Shown here one piece after another: positions 42,839 through 52,124 of a stretch of DNA of 64,000 bases. The notes under the pieces are model-generated. The model was given only the letters and a program-made list of their open reading frames with translations. It made no database searches and had not been told where the DNA came from. Within the stretch, counting starts at the first letter, position 1. Every line of letters begins with the position of its first letter. This DNA comes from Streptomyces sp. col6 (lineage in GTDB: Bacteria > Actinomycetota > Actinomycetes > Streptomycetales > Streptomycetaceae): the NCBI RefSeq assembly GCF_008042035.1, contig NZ_RDBL01000029.1, forward strand, positions 478,722 to 542,721, given 5' to 3'. Position numbers and translations under genes: made by a program.

Positions 42839-45100
42839 GTGTCCACGCACACCACAGCCACCGCAGCCACCGCCGAGGTCGAGCTGGCCATCGGAGGCAT
42901 GACGTGTGCCTCCTGCGCGGCCCGTATCGAGAAGAAGCTCAACCGGATGGACGGCGTCACCGCGACGGTCAACTACGCCACGGAGAAGGCCCGCGTCAGC
43001 TACGACGACGGCGCCGGGGTCTCCGTACAGGACCTGATCGCCACGGTCGAGAGGACCGGGTACACCGCGCAGGAGCCCGCACCCCCGGCGCGTACGCCCG
43101 AGGAAACGGCCGAACCACCCGTCCAGGAGACGGACACGTTGCGGCAGCGGCTGATCACGGCGGTCCTCCTCGCCGTGCCGGTGATCCTGATGTCGATGAT
43201 CCCGGCGCTCCAGTTCGACAACTGGCAGTGGCTCTCCCTGACCCTGGCGGCGCCTGTCGTCACCTACGCCGGCTGGCCCTTCCACCGCGCCGCGTGGACC
43301 AACGCGCGGCACGGCGCGGCCACGATGGACACGCTGATCTCGGTCGGTACGTCGGCCGCGTTCCTGTGGTCGGTGTGGGCGCTGTTCTTCGGCACCGCCG
43401 GGATGACCGGCATGACGCACCCCTTCGAGCTGACGATCGGCCGCAGCGACGGTTCCGGGAACATCTACCTCGAAGCGGCGGCGGGCGTCACCGCGTTCAT
43501 CCTCGCGGGGCGCTGGTTCGAGGCCCGCTCCAAGCGGAAGGCGGGCGCCGCGCTGCGGGCGCTGCTCGAACTGGGCGCCAAGGAGGTCACGGTCCTGCGC
43601 GACGGCCGCGAGGTGACCGTGGACACGGCGGACCTCCGGGCCGGCGACCGCTTCCTGGTCCGGCCGGGCGAGAAGATCGCCACGGACGGCGTGGTCGTCG
43701 AGGGCTCGTCCGCCGTGGACGCGTCCATGCTGACCGGCGAGTCCGTCCCGGTGGAGGTCTCCACGGGCGACGCGGTGACCGGTGCGACGCTGAACGCCGG
43801 CGGCCGGCTCGTCGTCGAGGCGACCCGCGTCGGCGCGGACACCCAGCTCGCCCGGATGGCGAAGCTCGTCGAGGACGCGCAGAACGGCAAGGCGGCCGCG
43901 CAGCGGCTGGCGGACCGGATCTCGGCGGTGTTCGTCCCCGTGGTCATCGTGCTCGCGCTGGGCACGCTGGGCTTCTGGCTGGCGAGCGGGGCGGGTCTCA
44001 CGGCCGCGTTCACGGCGGCGGTCGCCGTCCTGATCATCGCCTGCCCGTGCGCCCTGGGCCTCGCGACCCCGACCGCGCTCATGGTCGGCACCGGACGCGG
44101 CGCCCAGCTCGGCATCCTCATCAAGGGCCCCGAAGTCCTGGAATCCACCCGCCGCATCGACACCATCGTCCTCGACAAGACCGGCACCGTCACCACCGGC
44201 CGCATGACCCTCCAGGCCGTCCACACGGCCGCCGGAACCACCGACACCGACGTCCTCCGCCTGGCCGGAGCCCTGGAACACGCCTCGGAACACCCCATCG
44301 CCCAGGCCGTCGCCACCGCAGCCACCGAACGCACCGGCACCCTCCCCACCCCCGAGGACTTCGCCAACGTCCCCGGCCTCGGCGTCCAGGGCGTCGTCGA
44401 CGGACACGCCGTCCTCGTGGGCCGCGAACAGCTGCTCGCCGAGTGGGAGATCCGCCTCCCCGCGGACCTGGCCGCCCGCAAGGCCGAGGCGGAGGCCGCC
44501 GGCCGGACGGCCGTCGCGGTCGCCTGGGACGGCGAGGCGCGCGCGGTCCTGGAGGTCGCCGACGCGGTCAAGGACACCAGCGCCGAGGCCATCGTCCGGC
44601 TGCGCCGGCTCGGCCTCACCCCGATCCTGCTGACCGGCGACAACCGGGCGGTCGCGGAGTCGGTCGCGGCCGAGGTCGGGATCGACGAGGTGTACGCGGA
44701 GGTCCTGCCGCAGGACAAGGTGGACGTCGTCAAGCGCCTCCAGGCGGAGGGCCGTTCGGTGGCGATGGTCGGCGACGGCGTGAACGACGCGGCCGCCCTC
44801 GCCCAGGCCGACCTGGGCCTGGCGATGGGCACCGGCACCGACGCGGCGATCGAGGCGGGCGACCTGACCCTGGTCCGCGGCGACCTCCGCGCGGCCCCGG
44901 ACGCGATCCGCCTGGCCCGCCGGACGCTGGGCACGATCCGGACGAACCTGTTCTGGGCGTTCGCGTACAACGTGGCCGCGCTGCCGCTGGCCGCGGCGGG
45001 GCTGCTGAACCCGATGATCGCGGGCGCGGCGATGGCCTTCTCGTCGGTCTTCGTGGTCGGCAACTCACTGCGGCTGCGGGGGTTCCGGGCGGAGGCGTAG
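42839..45100 (+). CDS. copA: copper-exporting P1B-type ATPase
   Basis: The 753-residue pump has one N-terminal heavy-metal domain with GMTCASC (Cys 23 and 26), the transmembrane metal site ACPCALGLATP, actuator TGES, phosphorylation site DKTGTVTTG, nucleotide-binding SEHPIAQA and hinge GDGVNDAAAL. It exports Cu(I) across the membrane. GAGGAGG precedes GTG 42839. A CsoR-type operator lies 25 bp upstream, implying copper induction. No copZ or csoR gene is adjacent. Confidence 0.94.
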   Translation: MSTHTTATAATAEVELAIGGMTCASCAARIEKKLNRMDGVTATVNYATEKARVSYDDGAGVSVQDLIATVERTGYTAQEPAPPARTPEETAEPPVQETDTLRQRLITAVLLAVPVILMSMIPALQFDNWQWLSLTLAAPVVTYAGWPFHRAAWTNARHGAATMDTLISVGTSAAFLWSVWALFFGTAGMTGMTHPFELTIGRSDGSGNIYLEAAAGVTAFILAGRWFEARSKRKAGAALRALLELGAKEVTVLRDGREVTVDTADLRAGDRFLVRPGEKIATDGVVVEGSSAVDASMLTGESVPVEVSTGDAVTGATLNAGGRLVVEATRVGADTQLARMAKLVEDAQNGKAAAQRLADRISAVFVPVVIVLALGTLGFWLASGAGLTAAFTAAVAVLIIACPCALGLATPTALMVGTGRGAQLGILIKGPEVLESTRRIDTIVLDKTGTVTTGRMTLQAVHTAAGTTDTDVLRLAGALEHASEHPIAQAVATAATERTGTLPTPEDFANVPGLGVQGVVDGHAVLVGREQLLAEWEIRLPADLAARKAEAEAAGRTAVAVAWDGEARAVLEVADAVKDTSAEAIVRLRRLGLTPILLTGDNRAVAESVAAEVGIDEVYAEVLPQDKVDVVKRLQAEGRSVAMVGDGVNDAAALAQADLGLAMGTGTDAAIEAGDLTLVRGDLRAAPDAIRLARRTLGTIRTNLFWAFAYNVAALPLAAAGLLNPMIAGAAMAFSSVFVVGNSLRLRGFRAEA

Positions 45101-45112
45101 GGCGTACGCCTG

Positions 45113-45664
45113 TCAGCCTCGGCGCTCCGCCCACTCCTCGTACAGCAGGCCGTAGACCACCCGGTCGTACCAGCGGTCGCCGACGCGGACGGCGGAGCGC
45201 CGGCGTCCTTCCTCCACGAACCCGGCGCGCCGGAAGGTCCGCATGGCGCGCTCGTTGCCGCTCCAAGTGTCGAGCTCGACGCGCCGGATCCCGCACGCGC
45301 CGAAGAGGTGCTCAAGCAGCAGCCCCAGGGCCTCGGAGCCGTATCCGCCTCCCCAGTGGCTGCGCTCGCCGATGGTGATGCCCACCGTCGCCTGCCGGGT
45401 GAACGGTTCGACGTCGCGGTAGTCGACGGTGCCGATGACCCGCCCGTCGGCCAGGTCCTCCACGGTGAGCGAGGCCTCCGTACGCGGGTCCTGCCGGAGC
45501 CTCGCGTCGTGGAACCCCTCCAGGGCCTCACGGGTGATGGGCCCGTAGTGCGGGTCGCCACCGGTGGCCCAGTGCACGACCTCGGGGTCGTTGCGCCACC
45601 GCAGGTGGGCGTCCAGGTCGGAGGCCCACAGGGCGCGTATGCGAACGAGCTTTCCCTCAATCAT
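45113..45664 (-). CDS. GNAT acetyltransferase (RimJ/RimL type)
   Basis: The 183-residue protein has the GNAT fold with LVRIRALWASDLDAHLRWRN at the N-terminus and the acetyl-CoA loop region VGITIGERSHWGGGYGSEAL (about residues 93-112). The next helix, then NERAMRTFRRAGFVEEGRRR, resembles RimJ/RimL proteins. Substrate unknown. TACGAT ends 6 nt before ATG 45664, a leaderless pattern. It converges on copA. Confidence 0.88.
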   Translation of the reverse strand: MIEGKLVRIRALWASDLDAHLRWRNDPEVVHWATGGDPHYGPITREALEGFHDARLRQDPRTEASLTVEDLADGRVIGTVDYRDVEPFTRQATVGITIGERSHWGGGYGSEALGLLLEHLFGACGIRRVELDTWSGNERAMRTFRRAGFVEEGRRRSAVRVGDRWYDRVVYGLLYEEWAERRG

Positions 45665-45705
45665 GCGGTGATCGTAAAGGAGCCGCTACGGCGTAGGACC
45701 GGCCC

Positions 45706-46320
45706 TCAGCGCACGATCCGCGCCTCCAAACGCCCCCGCACGTCCGGCCACTCCTCCGCCGTGATCGAGAAGATCGCCGAGTCCCGCAGCCGGCCTTCCT
45801 CGCCGGGTGCCCAGGACGGGGACCAGTTGCGCAGGACGCCCTCGAAGCGCGCGCCCACCGACTCGATCGCGGCCCGCGAACGCCGGTTGCGGGCGTCGGT
45901 CTTGAGGTCCACCCGCGCCACGCCCCACACCTCGAACGCGTGGCGGAAGAGCAGGTACTTGGACTCGGTGTTCACGCCGGTTCCCTGCGCGGACGCGGCG
46001 AGCCAGGTGAAGCCGACCTCGATCGCGGTGAGGCTGTCCTCGTCCAGCCAGGAGCGCGGCTCCCAGTACGCCGTGGCCCCGACGACCTGTCCGGAGGCCC
46101 GGTCCACCTGCACGTACGGCGCGAGCTTCCCGTCGGCCGCCCGCCCCAACTGGGCGTCGATGTAACCCTCGACCTCCCCTGGCCCCGGCACCCAGGTGAA
46201 CCCGTACGAGTCCCGGTTCTCCTGTCCGGCCCGCAACAGCCCTTCCGCGTGCCGGTGTTCAAGTGGTTCGAGCCGCACCCGCGAACCCTCCAGAACCGGT
46301 CCCGCCAGCACGAAAGCCAT
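45706..46320 (-). CDS. GNAT acetyltransferase
   Basis: The 204-residue GNAT protein starts GSRVRLEPLEHRHAEGLLRA and carries TAIEVGFTWLAASAQGTGVN (acetyl-CoA pyrophosphate loop) and a C-terminal RRSRAAIESVGARFEGVLRN. It resembles RimJ-like enzymes acting on small molecules or protein N-termini. GGGGGAG is close upstream of ATG 46320. It is on the same strand as the preceding GNAT gene but not obviously in its operon. Confidence 0.87.
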   Translation of the reverse strand: MAFVLAGPVLEGSRVRLEPLEHRHAEGLLRAGQENRDSYGFTWVPGPGEVEGYIDAQLGRAADGKLAPYVQVDRASGQVVGATAYWEPRSWLDEDSLTAIEVGFTWLAASAQGTGVNTESKYLLFRHAFEVWGVARVDLKTDARNRRSRAAIESVGARFEGVLRNWSPSWAPGEEGRLRDSAIFSITAEEWPDVRGRLEARIVR

Positions 46321-46474
46321 CGCTCCCCCATCCCGTCACCGGGCCCGCGACCGCGCGCCCGTGCGTAGGTTTCCAGAGCCGCCACACGCGTGTCGCGCGA
46401 ATATGTCCGCAGGCCGGAGCCGCATACGCAGGCCCCGCCCCGCCGTTGTCAGTCCCGCCGCCTACGCTCGCCGC

Positions 46475-47026
46475 ATGACTTGGATCCACGACGCGTACGG
46501 CTTGCCGGGCCACGAGGTCAATCTCGTCTTCGCCCGGGGCACGTCCCTCGCCGCGCTCACCGCCGGGCTGCGCGAGCTGAACCGCGAACCGCTCGCCGAG
46601 GGTGAGGAGGGCGGCTGGGCCTGGGTGGTGCACGACATGGTCAACGACGAGCTGGAGGACTACGAGAACGTCGACTACACGCGCGTCTGCCCGCCGGGCG
46701 CCGAGGTCGCCGTGCTCGTGACCGAGCCGTGCAGTGCCAAGGCGCACGCGCCGGACTTCACGTATCTGCGCGACGGCAAATGGACGCTGCACTTCAGCTT
46801 CGAGGACCTGGAGCAGCGCGTCGGCGACAACCCCGACTACATGTCGGCCGAGCTGCTCGCCGCGAACCTCATAGGCCCGGACGCGGAATGCCTCGCGTGG
46901 GAGACCGATCCGGCCCACGACTGCGACGCGCACGACTTCGACCGCGAGGAGCGGATCGTGCGGGCGATAGCCGCGTGCTTCGCCCTGCCGTCGCCGCCGC
47001 TCGCCCCGGAGGTGGTCGCGGCGTGA
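46475..47026 (+). CDS. uncharacterised protein, first of a tandem paralog pair
   Basis: The 183-residue protein contains GGWAWVVHDMVNDELEDYEN (about residue 45-65) and near the C-terminus ELLAANLIGPDAECLAWETD with a helical end EERIVRAIAACFAL. The following gene shows the same two motifs at matching positions, so they are paralogs. I do not recognise a domain with certainty; DUF6461 is a possibility. TACGCT ends 6 nt before ATG 46475, and the stop overlaps the next start by 4 nt. Confidence 0.7.
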   Translation: MTWIHDAYGLPGHEVNLVFARGTSLAALTAGLRELNREPLAEGEEGGWAWVVHDMVNDELEDYENVDYTRVCPPGAEVAVLVTEPCSAKAHAPDFTYLRDGKWTLHFSFEDLEQRVGDNPDYMSAELLAANLIGPDAECLAWETDPAHDCDAHDFDREERIVRAIAACFALPSPPLAPEVVAA

Positions 47027-47571
47027 GCACGCCCCTCCTTCCCCCGGACACGTTCGTCACGTACGCCAGGGGCATCGACCTGCCCACGTTCAGCGGCATC
47101 TGCGCCGACGTGGGCCTCCCCTCCCGCACTCAGGGCGCGGCGGACGGCTGGGTCTGGGTGACGCACGACGCGGCCACCAGCAACGGCGGGGCGGTGGCGG
47201 ACCAGGCGGGTTTCGTCACCGGGTTCCGCTACGAGGAGCGGTTCGGGAGCCCCAACCCGGTGGAGACGGTGTTCCTGGCCTCCACCCCGGCCTGCGAGTG
47301 CCCGCACGGGCAGAACTACATGGTTCCGCACTGCGAGGCGCACCCGTTCCACTTCATCCACAGCCGGCGCGGCTTCTCCACGACGTACTTCAACATGGGC
47401 CGGCGCCGTGAGTCCCGCCGCTCCGGCGACCTTCTCGTACGCGAGCTGCTGGCCGCCGGAATCGTCGGCCGGGAGACCCCGCGCTACGAGACCGAGCCCG
47501 GGTTCAACGAGGACGGCGCCGTGACCCTGCGGCTCATCGCCGACCGCTTCGGGCTGCCCGCCACGGTCTGA
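47023..47571 (+). CDS. uncharacterised protein, second of a tandem paralog pair
   Basis: The 182-residue protein shares GWVWVTHD and LLAAGIVGRETPRYETEP with the preceding gene and has an RLIADRFGLP end. It differs by a cysteine/histidine cluster (ACECPHGQNYMVPHCEAHPF) absent from the first protein, which could bind metal. GTG 47023 overlaps the preceding TGA in a GTGA quartet, so translation is coupled. Confidence 0.7.
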   Translation: MSTPLLPPDTFVTYARGIDLPTFSGICADVGLPSRTQGAADGWVWVTHDAATSNGGAVADQAGFVTGFRYEERFGSPNPVETVFLASTPACECPHGQNYMVPHCEAHPFHFIHSRRGFSTTYFNMGRRRESRRSGDLLVRELLAAGIVGRETPRYETEPGFNEDGAVTLRLIADRFGLPATV

Positions 47572-47583
47572 CGCGACCGGCGC

Positions 47584-47620
47584 GCCCGGCGGCCCGCATG
47601 TGACGGGCGAGCCGCCGGGC
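47584..47620. terminator. terminator hairpin between convergent genes
   Basis: GCCCGGCGGC and GCCGCCGGGC form a 10-bp stem 12 nt past the stop of the paralog gene, facing the DinB/MPI gene. Confidence 0.65.
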
Positions 47621-47631
47621 AGCGCGACGCC

Positions 47632-48288
47632 TCAGCCGAAGAGGTTCAGCTCGCTCTCCCGCGCCCCGGTCAGCTCGTACCGTGTGCCGGTGAGCGGCCG
47701 GCCCGCGTACAGCCGGATCAGCGTCGCCCCGTCCCCGGCGTACCGCGCCCGCTCCCGGTCGCCGTCCTCCGCGCCGAGCGCCAGCTCGCCGTCCGCGCCG
47801 GTCAGCCGGGCGGTGAGCGGGACCGTGCCCCGGTCCCGGGTCACCGCCGCGAGGAGGTCCAGGGCGGGGTCGAGTCCGGGGCCCGCGTAGGCGCCCGGGA
47901 CGCCGAACGCCTCGCGCACGTCCCCCGCGTGCACCCACTCGCCCAGCGCGATCCCGTCCAGCTTCCCGCCGGACGCCGCGATGACGGGCCCCGCCCCGGT
48001 CATCCCGCGCTCCAGCTCGTCCACGACGCGCGCGTTGGTCCAGCCGGCCCGCTCCGCGATGTCCCGGTCGTTGGCCTCGGGACTGAACACCCCCCGCTCG
48101 AACCTGCCCTCCACCACCCGTGTCAGCGCCGCCCCACAGTGCGCGAGCACATCCCGCACGGTCCAGCCGGGGCAGGCGGTACGCAACTCGAAGTCGCGGT
48201 CCGCGGCCTCACGCAGCAGCGGTACGAAGAGGTCACGCTCGGTACGCAGCAGAAGACCGGGCAGTTCCGGATCACGTTCGTCAGCCAT
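47632..48288 (-). CDS. maleylpyruvate-isomerase/DinB-fold mycothiol-dependent family protein
   Basis: The 218-residue helical-bundle protein has LREAADRDFELRTACPGWTV and DVLAHCGAALTRV (metal-site His), then LDGIALGEWVHAGDVREAFG with a second His. These define the mycothiol-dependent maleylpyruvate isomerase/DinB-like family. ATG 48288 follows TAGGTT by 6 nt and is likely leaderless; an in-frame GTG two codons earlier is possible. The reaction is not predictable. Confidence 0.82.
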   Translation of the reverse strand: MADERDPELPGLLLRTERDLFVPLLREAADRDFELRTACPGWTVRDVLAHCGAALTRVVEGRFERGVFSPEANDRDIAERAGWTNARVVDELERGMTGAGPVIAASGGKLDGIALGEWVHAGDVREAFGVPGAYAGPGLDPALDLLAAVTRDRGTVPLTARLTGADGELALGAEDGDRERARYAGDGATLIRLYAGRPLTGTRYELTGARESELNLFG

Positions 48289-48370
48289 GGCCACAACCTA
48301 ACGCCCCCTCGCAGCAGGGGACTTCGGGAGGCAAGTGCCGTCACCGTCCGCCACGCCTACCCTCGTACGC

Positions 48371-49039
48371 ATGACGGACGACCGCACGCAGCACAACCAC
48401 GGCCCGGCCGCGCTCCGCACCCGCTGGCGGGGCGCCCTCGTCGCGGCCCGCGCCGGGGCGGAGGGGCCCGACCCGCTTCCGTACGCCGACAATCTGCTCG
48501 CCCGCTGGGCCGAGCCGCAGCGCAAGTACCACACGACCGCGCACCTCGCGGCGGTGCTCGACCGCGTCGACACGCTCGCCGGGCACGCCGCCGACGCGGA
48601 CGCCGTACGCCTCGCGGCCTGGTTCCACGACGCGGTCTACCGGCCCGACCGGTCGGAGAACGAGGAGCGCAGCGCCGTCCTCGCCGAGCGGGCGCTGCCG
48701 GAGGCGGGAGTGCCCGACGCGGTCACCGAGGAGGTCGCCCGGCTGGTCCGGCTCACCGTCACGCACGACCCGGCCGCCGGCGACACCAACGGCGAGGTGC
48801 TGTGCGACGCGGACCTGGCGATCCTGGCGGCGCCGCCGAAGGAGTACGCCCAGTACGCGGCGCAGGTCCGCGAGGAGTACGGCTTCGTACCGGAGGAGGC
48901 GTTCCGGGAGGGCCGGGCGGCGGTGCTGCGGCAGCTCCTCGGGCTGCCGAGGCTGTTCCGTACGCCGTACGGGACGGCCGAGTGGGAGCCGAGAGCGCGG
49001 CAGAACCTGCTGACGGAACTGGAGCTGCTCACGCGCTGA
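48371..49039 (+). CDS. HD-domain (metal-dependent phosphohydrolase-like) protein
   Basis: The 222-residue helical protein has the HD pattern: KYHTTAHLAAVLDRV (His), ALRLAAWFHDAVYR-like sequence LAAWFHDAVYRPDR (His-Asp) and CDADLAILAAPPKEY (Asp). The order fits a metal-binding HD phosphohydrolase of unknown substrate. TACCCT ends 7 nt before ATG 48371. It diverges from the DinB/MPI gene. Confidence 0.82.
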   Translation: MTDDRTQHNHGPAALRTRWRGALVAARAGAEGPDPLPYADNLLARWAEPQRKYHTTAHLAAVLDRVDTLAGHAADADAVRLAAWFHDAVYRPDRSENEERSAVLAERALPEAGVPDAVTEEVARLVRLTVTHDPAAGDTNGEVLCDADLAILAAPPKEYAQYAAQVREEYGFVPEEAFREGRAAVLRQLLGLPRLFRTPYGTAEWEPRARQNLLTELELLTR

Positions 49040-49079
49040 GGCGGGAATGCCCAGGTGCCGGTCCGTGTTGGGTGCTGTT

Positions 49080-50339
49080 ATGCCTGACTCAGCCGCGCGC
49101 GGCAGCTCCCGTATGCCTCTGGCCGTCTACATCCTCGGCCTCTCGGTCTTCGCCCTGGGCACGAGCGAGTTCATGCTCTCCGGGCTGCTGCCGCCGATCG
49201 CCGACGACATGGACGTATCGATTCCGCGCGCCGGACTCCTCATATCCGCGTTCGCGATCGGCATGGTGGTCGGTGCCCCGCTGCTCGCGGTGGCGACGCT
49301 GCGGCTGCCGCGCCGGACCACGCTCATCGCGCTGATCTCGGTCTTCGGCCTCGGCCAGGTCGCGGGCGCGCTGGCGCCGACGTACGAGGTGCTGTTCGTG
49401 TCCCGCGTGGTGAGCGCGTTCGCGTGCGCCGGTTTCTGGGCCGTCGGGGCGGCAGTCGCCATCGCGATGGTGCCGGTGAACGCGCGGGCACGGGCCATGG
49501 CCGTGATGATCGGCGGGCTGTCCATCGCCAACGTGCTGGGCGTCCCGCTCGGGGCGTTCCTCGGCGAGAACCTGGGCTGGCGGTCCGCGTTCTGGGCGGT
49601 CGGCGCGGCCTCGGCGGTGGCCCTGGTGGGTGTGGTGACGCTGATTCCGCGTATCCCGCTCCCGGACGAGAAGCCGCAGCTCAAGCGCGAGATGGGGATC
49701 TACCGCGACCGCCAGGTGTGGCTGTCCATCGTGATCACCGCGCTCGCGGCGGGCGGCGTCTTCTGCGCGTTCAGCTACCTCGCGCCGCTGCTGACGGACG
49801 TGGCGGGGCTCGACTCCGGCTGGGTGCCGACCGTGCTGGCGCTGTTCGGGGTGGGCGCGCTGGTCGGTACGACGATCGGCGGCCGGGTCGCCGACGCGCA
49901 CCTCTTCGGGGTGCTGCTGAGCGGGATCACGGCGTCCACGGTGTTCCTGGCGGCGCTGGCGCTGTTCGCCTCCAACCAGGCCGCCGTGATCACGCTGTCG
50001 TTCCTGCTGGGCCTGTCCGCGTTCTACACCGCCCCGGCGCTCAACGCCCGCATGTTCAACGTGGCGGGCGCCGCCCCGACGCTGGCGGGCGCGACGACGA
50101 CTGCCGCGTTCAACCTGGGCAACACCGGCGGGCCCTGGCTGGGCGGCGCGGTGATCGACGCGGACTTCGGCTTCGCGGCGACGGCGTGGGCGGGCGCGGC
50201 GATGACGGTGGCGGCCGTGGTGGCCGTGGTGTTCTCGCTGCGGCTCCAGCGCTCGCACGCCTCGGCGTCCTCCCGGCTGGTGGCACAGGGTTCGCCGAAG
50301 GCGGCGCCCGTGGAGTCGACGGAGTGCACCACGGGCTGA
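49080..50339 (+). CDS. MFS drug exporter, Cmx/CmlR-like
   Basis: The 419-residue protein has twelve membrane segments and the DHA1 signature MPLAVYILGLSVFALGTSEF, then DVSIPRAGLLISAFAIGMVV and LRLPRRTTLIAL. It closely resembles the Cmx/CmlR chloramphenicol exporters of actinomycetes; actual substrate untested. ATG 49080 is chosen over an upstream frame starting 49047. Confidence 0.85.
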   Translation: MPDSAARGSSRMPLAVYILGLSVFALGTSEFMLSGLLPPIADDMDVSIPRAGLLISAFAIGMVVGAPLLAVATLRLPRRTTLIALISVFGLGQVAGALAPTYEVLFVSRVVSAFACAGFWAVGAAVAIAMVPVNARARAMAVMIGGLSIANVLGVPLGAFLGENLGWRSAFWAVGAASAVALVGVVTLIPRIPLPDEKPQLKREMGIYRDRQVWLSIVITALAAGGVFCAFSYLAPLLTDVAGLDSGWVPTVLALFGVGALVGTTIGGRVADAHLFGVLLSGITASTVFLAALALFASNQAAVITLSFLLGLSAFYTAPALNARMFNVAGAAPTLAGATTTAAFNLGNTGGPWLGGAVIDADFGFAATAWAGAAMTVAAVVAVVFSLRLQRSHASASSRLVAQGSPKAAPVESTECTTG

Positions 50340-50367
50340 GCCGGACGGACCGAGCGGGGGCAGGCGG

Positions 50368-50637
50368 TCAGGGGGCCGGGCGTCCCTTGGGCCGCCTCAG
50401 GCCCGCCTCCGTCAGCCGCCGCACCAGCTCCTTCGAGCCGATCTCCCGCGCCCCCGCCCGCACCGCGTCCTCGTACCGGGTGGCCGGAATGTCGTAGTGG
50501 TCGCGCTCGAAGGCGCGCTCCGGGGCGCCGATGGACGCGGCGAAGGCGTGCAGCTCCTCGAAGGAGACGTCGCTGACCAGGTGCGACCAGAGGCGCCCGT
50601 GTCCGGGCCAGGTCGGCGGGTCGATGTAGAGCGTCAT
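50368..50637 (-). CDS. DUF4031 protein
   Basis: The 89-residue protein matches DUF4031: MTLYIDPPTWPGHGRLWSHL at the N-terminus, SFEELHAFAASIGAPERAFE, and DHYDIPATRYEDAVRAGARE. The family is small, widespread in actinobacteria and of unknown function. Its start is 12 nt past the stop of the next gene on this strand, an operon arrangement. Confidence 0.88.
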   Translation of the reverse strand: MTLYIDPPTWPGHGRLWSHLVSDVSFEELHAFAASIGAPERAFERDHYDIPATRYEDAVRAGAREIGSKELVRRLTEAGLRRPKGRPAP

Positions 50638-50649
50638 CGGTTCACCGCG

Positions 50650-51033
50650 TCATCGCCGGAGTATGCCGCTGAGCGCGCCGACCGGGGCGACCGCCACCGC
50701 GGCCTTGGTGCAGACCCAGTGCGGGTGCGGGCCGAGCTCCGGCTCGACGTCCAGGGCGTGCGGGTCGCCCGCGTCGCAGACCGGGCACAGCGGCCAGCGG
50801 CCGTACGCCTCCAGGAGCGCGTCCTGCACGTCCTGGGCGACCAGGCCCACGACGAACTCGGCGCCCTCGGGCCACTGCTCCACCCACCAGCGGCGGTGCG
50901 TCACGGCGTCCTCGACCATCGACACGATCTGCGCCTCGGCGACGTCTCCGGCGGCGAGGTCGGCCATGACGAGGGCGCGCGCGGTGTGCAGCGCCTGCTC
51001 CAGGCGGTCCGGCTCGGGGGGGTTCTGCTCCAT
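50650..51033 (-). CDS. conserved hypothetical protein with CxxC...C motif
   Basis: The 127-residue protein has a helical N-terminal half (QALHTARALVMADLAAGDVA, QIVSMVEDAVTHRRWWVEQW) and a C-terminal segment with WPLCPVCDAGDPHALDVEPE and HPHWVCTKAA, possibly a zinc site. GACAAT ends 6 nt before ATG 51033, indicating leaderless initiation. It precedes the DUF4031 gene and diverges from murR. Confidence 0.75.
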   Translation of the reverse strand: MEQNPPEPDRLEQALHTARALVMADLAAGDVAEAQIVSMVEDAVTHRRWWVEQWPEGAEFVVGLVAQDVQDALLEAYGRWPLCPVCDAGDPHALDVEPELGPHPHWVCTKAAVAVAPVGALSGILRR

Positions 51034-51060
51034 GCACCCATTGTCCACCCGCCCGCCGGG

Positions 51061-51132
51061 CGTCAACCGTTTCTTTCAGAGGTCACACCAAAGGGGGTTG
51101 ACGGGCCCCCGGCTTGAAAATATCTTTCAAAG
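51061..51132 (+). promoter_or_regulatory. murR promoter with direct-repeat operators
   Basis: TTGACG (51098-51103), a 17-nt spacer and TATCTT (51121-51126) form a consensus vegetative promoter, with the GTG start 6 nt after the -10 box. TTGAAA-ATATC-TTTCAA (51114-51130) overlaps the -10. TCTTTCAGAGGTCAC (51072 onward) and TCTTTCAAAGGTGAC (51123 onward) are direct repeats. A GAAAGTTTC palindrome lies at 51151-51159 inside the gene. Confidence 0.75.
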
Positions 51133-52050
51133 GTGACCAATGACCTGAAGGAAAGTTTCAGTACGGACTCGCCGCCCGCGCCGGCCGCCCTGGCCGCCAA
51201 GGTGCGGACGCTGTCCCCGTCGATGACCCGCTCCATGCAGCGCGTCGCCGAGGCCGTCGCCGGTGACCCGGCCGGCTGCGCCGCCCTGACGGTCACCGGT
51301 CTCGCCGAACTGACGGGCACCAGCGAGGCGACGGTGGTCCGCACCGCCCGCCTCCTCGGTTACCCCGGCTACCGCGACCTGCGCCTCGCGCTCGCCGGTC
51401 TCGCCGCCCACCAGGAGTCCGGCCGCGCCCCCGCCGTCACCGCGGACATAGCGGTGGACGACCCGATCGCCGACGTGGTCGCGAAGCTGGCCTACGACGA
51501 GCAGCAGACCCTCGCCGACACGGCCGCCGGGCTGGACACGGTGCAGCTCGGCGCCGCTGTCGCCGCCGCCGCCACGGCCCGCCGGATCGACATCTACGGG
51601 GTCGGCGCGTCCTCCCTCGTCGGCCAGGACCTGGCCCAGAAGCTCTCCCGGATCGGCCTGATCGCCCACTCCCACACCGACCCGCACCTGGCGGTGACCA
51701 ACGCCGTGCAGCTGCGCTCCGGTGACATGGCCATCGCGATCACGCACTCCGGCTCGACGGGTGACGTCATAGAGCCGCTGCGCGTCGCCTTCGACCGGGG
51801 CGCGACGACGGTCGCGATCACCGGCCGCCCCGACGGCCCCGTCACGCAGTACGCGGACCACGTCCTGACCACGTCCACGGCCCGCGAGAGCGAGCTGCGC
51901 CCGGCCGCGATGTCGAGCCGCACCAGCCAGCTCCTGGTCGTCGACTGCCTCTTCATAGGCGTCGCCCAGCGTACGTACGAGACGGCCGCCCCGGCCCTCG
52001 CCGCCTCCTACGAGGCACTGGCCCACCGGCACACCCCGCGCACCCGCTGA
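51133..52050 (+). CDS. murR: MurR/RpiR-family transcriptional regulator
   Basis: The 305-residue protein has an N-terminal RpiR-type HTH (LTVTGLAELTGTSEATVVRT, RLLGYPGYRDLRLAL) and a C-terminal SIS domain (RRIDIYGVGASSLVGQDLAQ, MAIAITHSGSTGDVIEPLRV). SIS domains sense phosphosugars, here probably MurNAc-6-phosphate. It is the first gene of a murR-murQ-murP unit. GTG 51133 lies at the 3' end of its own operator. Confidence 0.88.
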   Translation: MTNDLKESFSTDSPPAPAALAAKVRTLSPSMTRSMQRVAEAVAGDPAGCAALTVTGLAELTGTSEATVVRTARLLGYPGYRDLRLALAGLAAHQESGRAPAVTADIAVDDPIADVVAKLAYDEQQTLADTAAGLDTVQLGAAVAAAATARRIDIYGVGASSLVGQDLAQKLSRIGLIAHSHTDPHLAVTNAVQLRSGDMAIAITHSGSTGDVIEPLRVAFDRGATTVAITGRPDGPVTQYADHVLTTSTARESELRPAAMSSRTSQLLVVDCLFIGVAQRTYETAAPALAASYEALAHRHTPRTR

Positions 52051-52124
52051 CCGTCACCCGGACCCCTCCGGCAGCATCCGCACCCCGCACCCGCACGCCG
52101 TACGAGAAAGCAGAGCCGCCCTCC

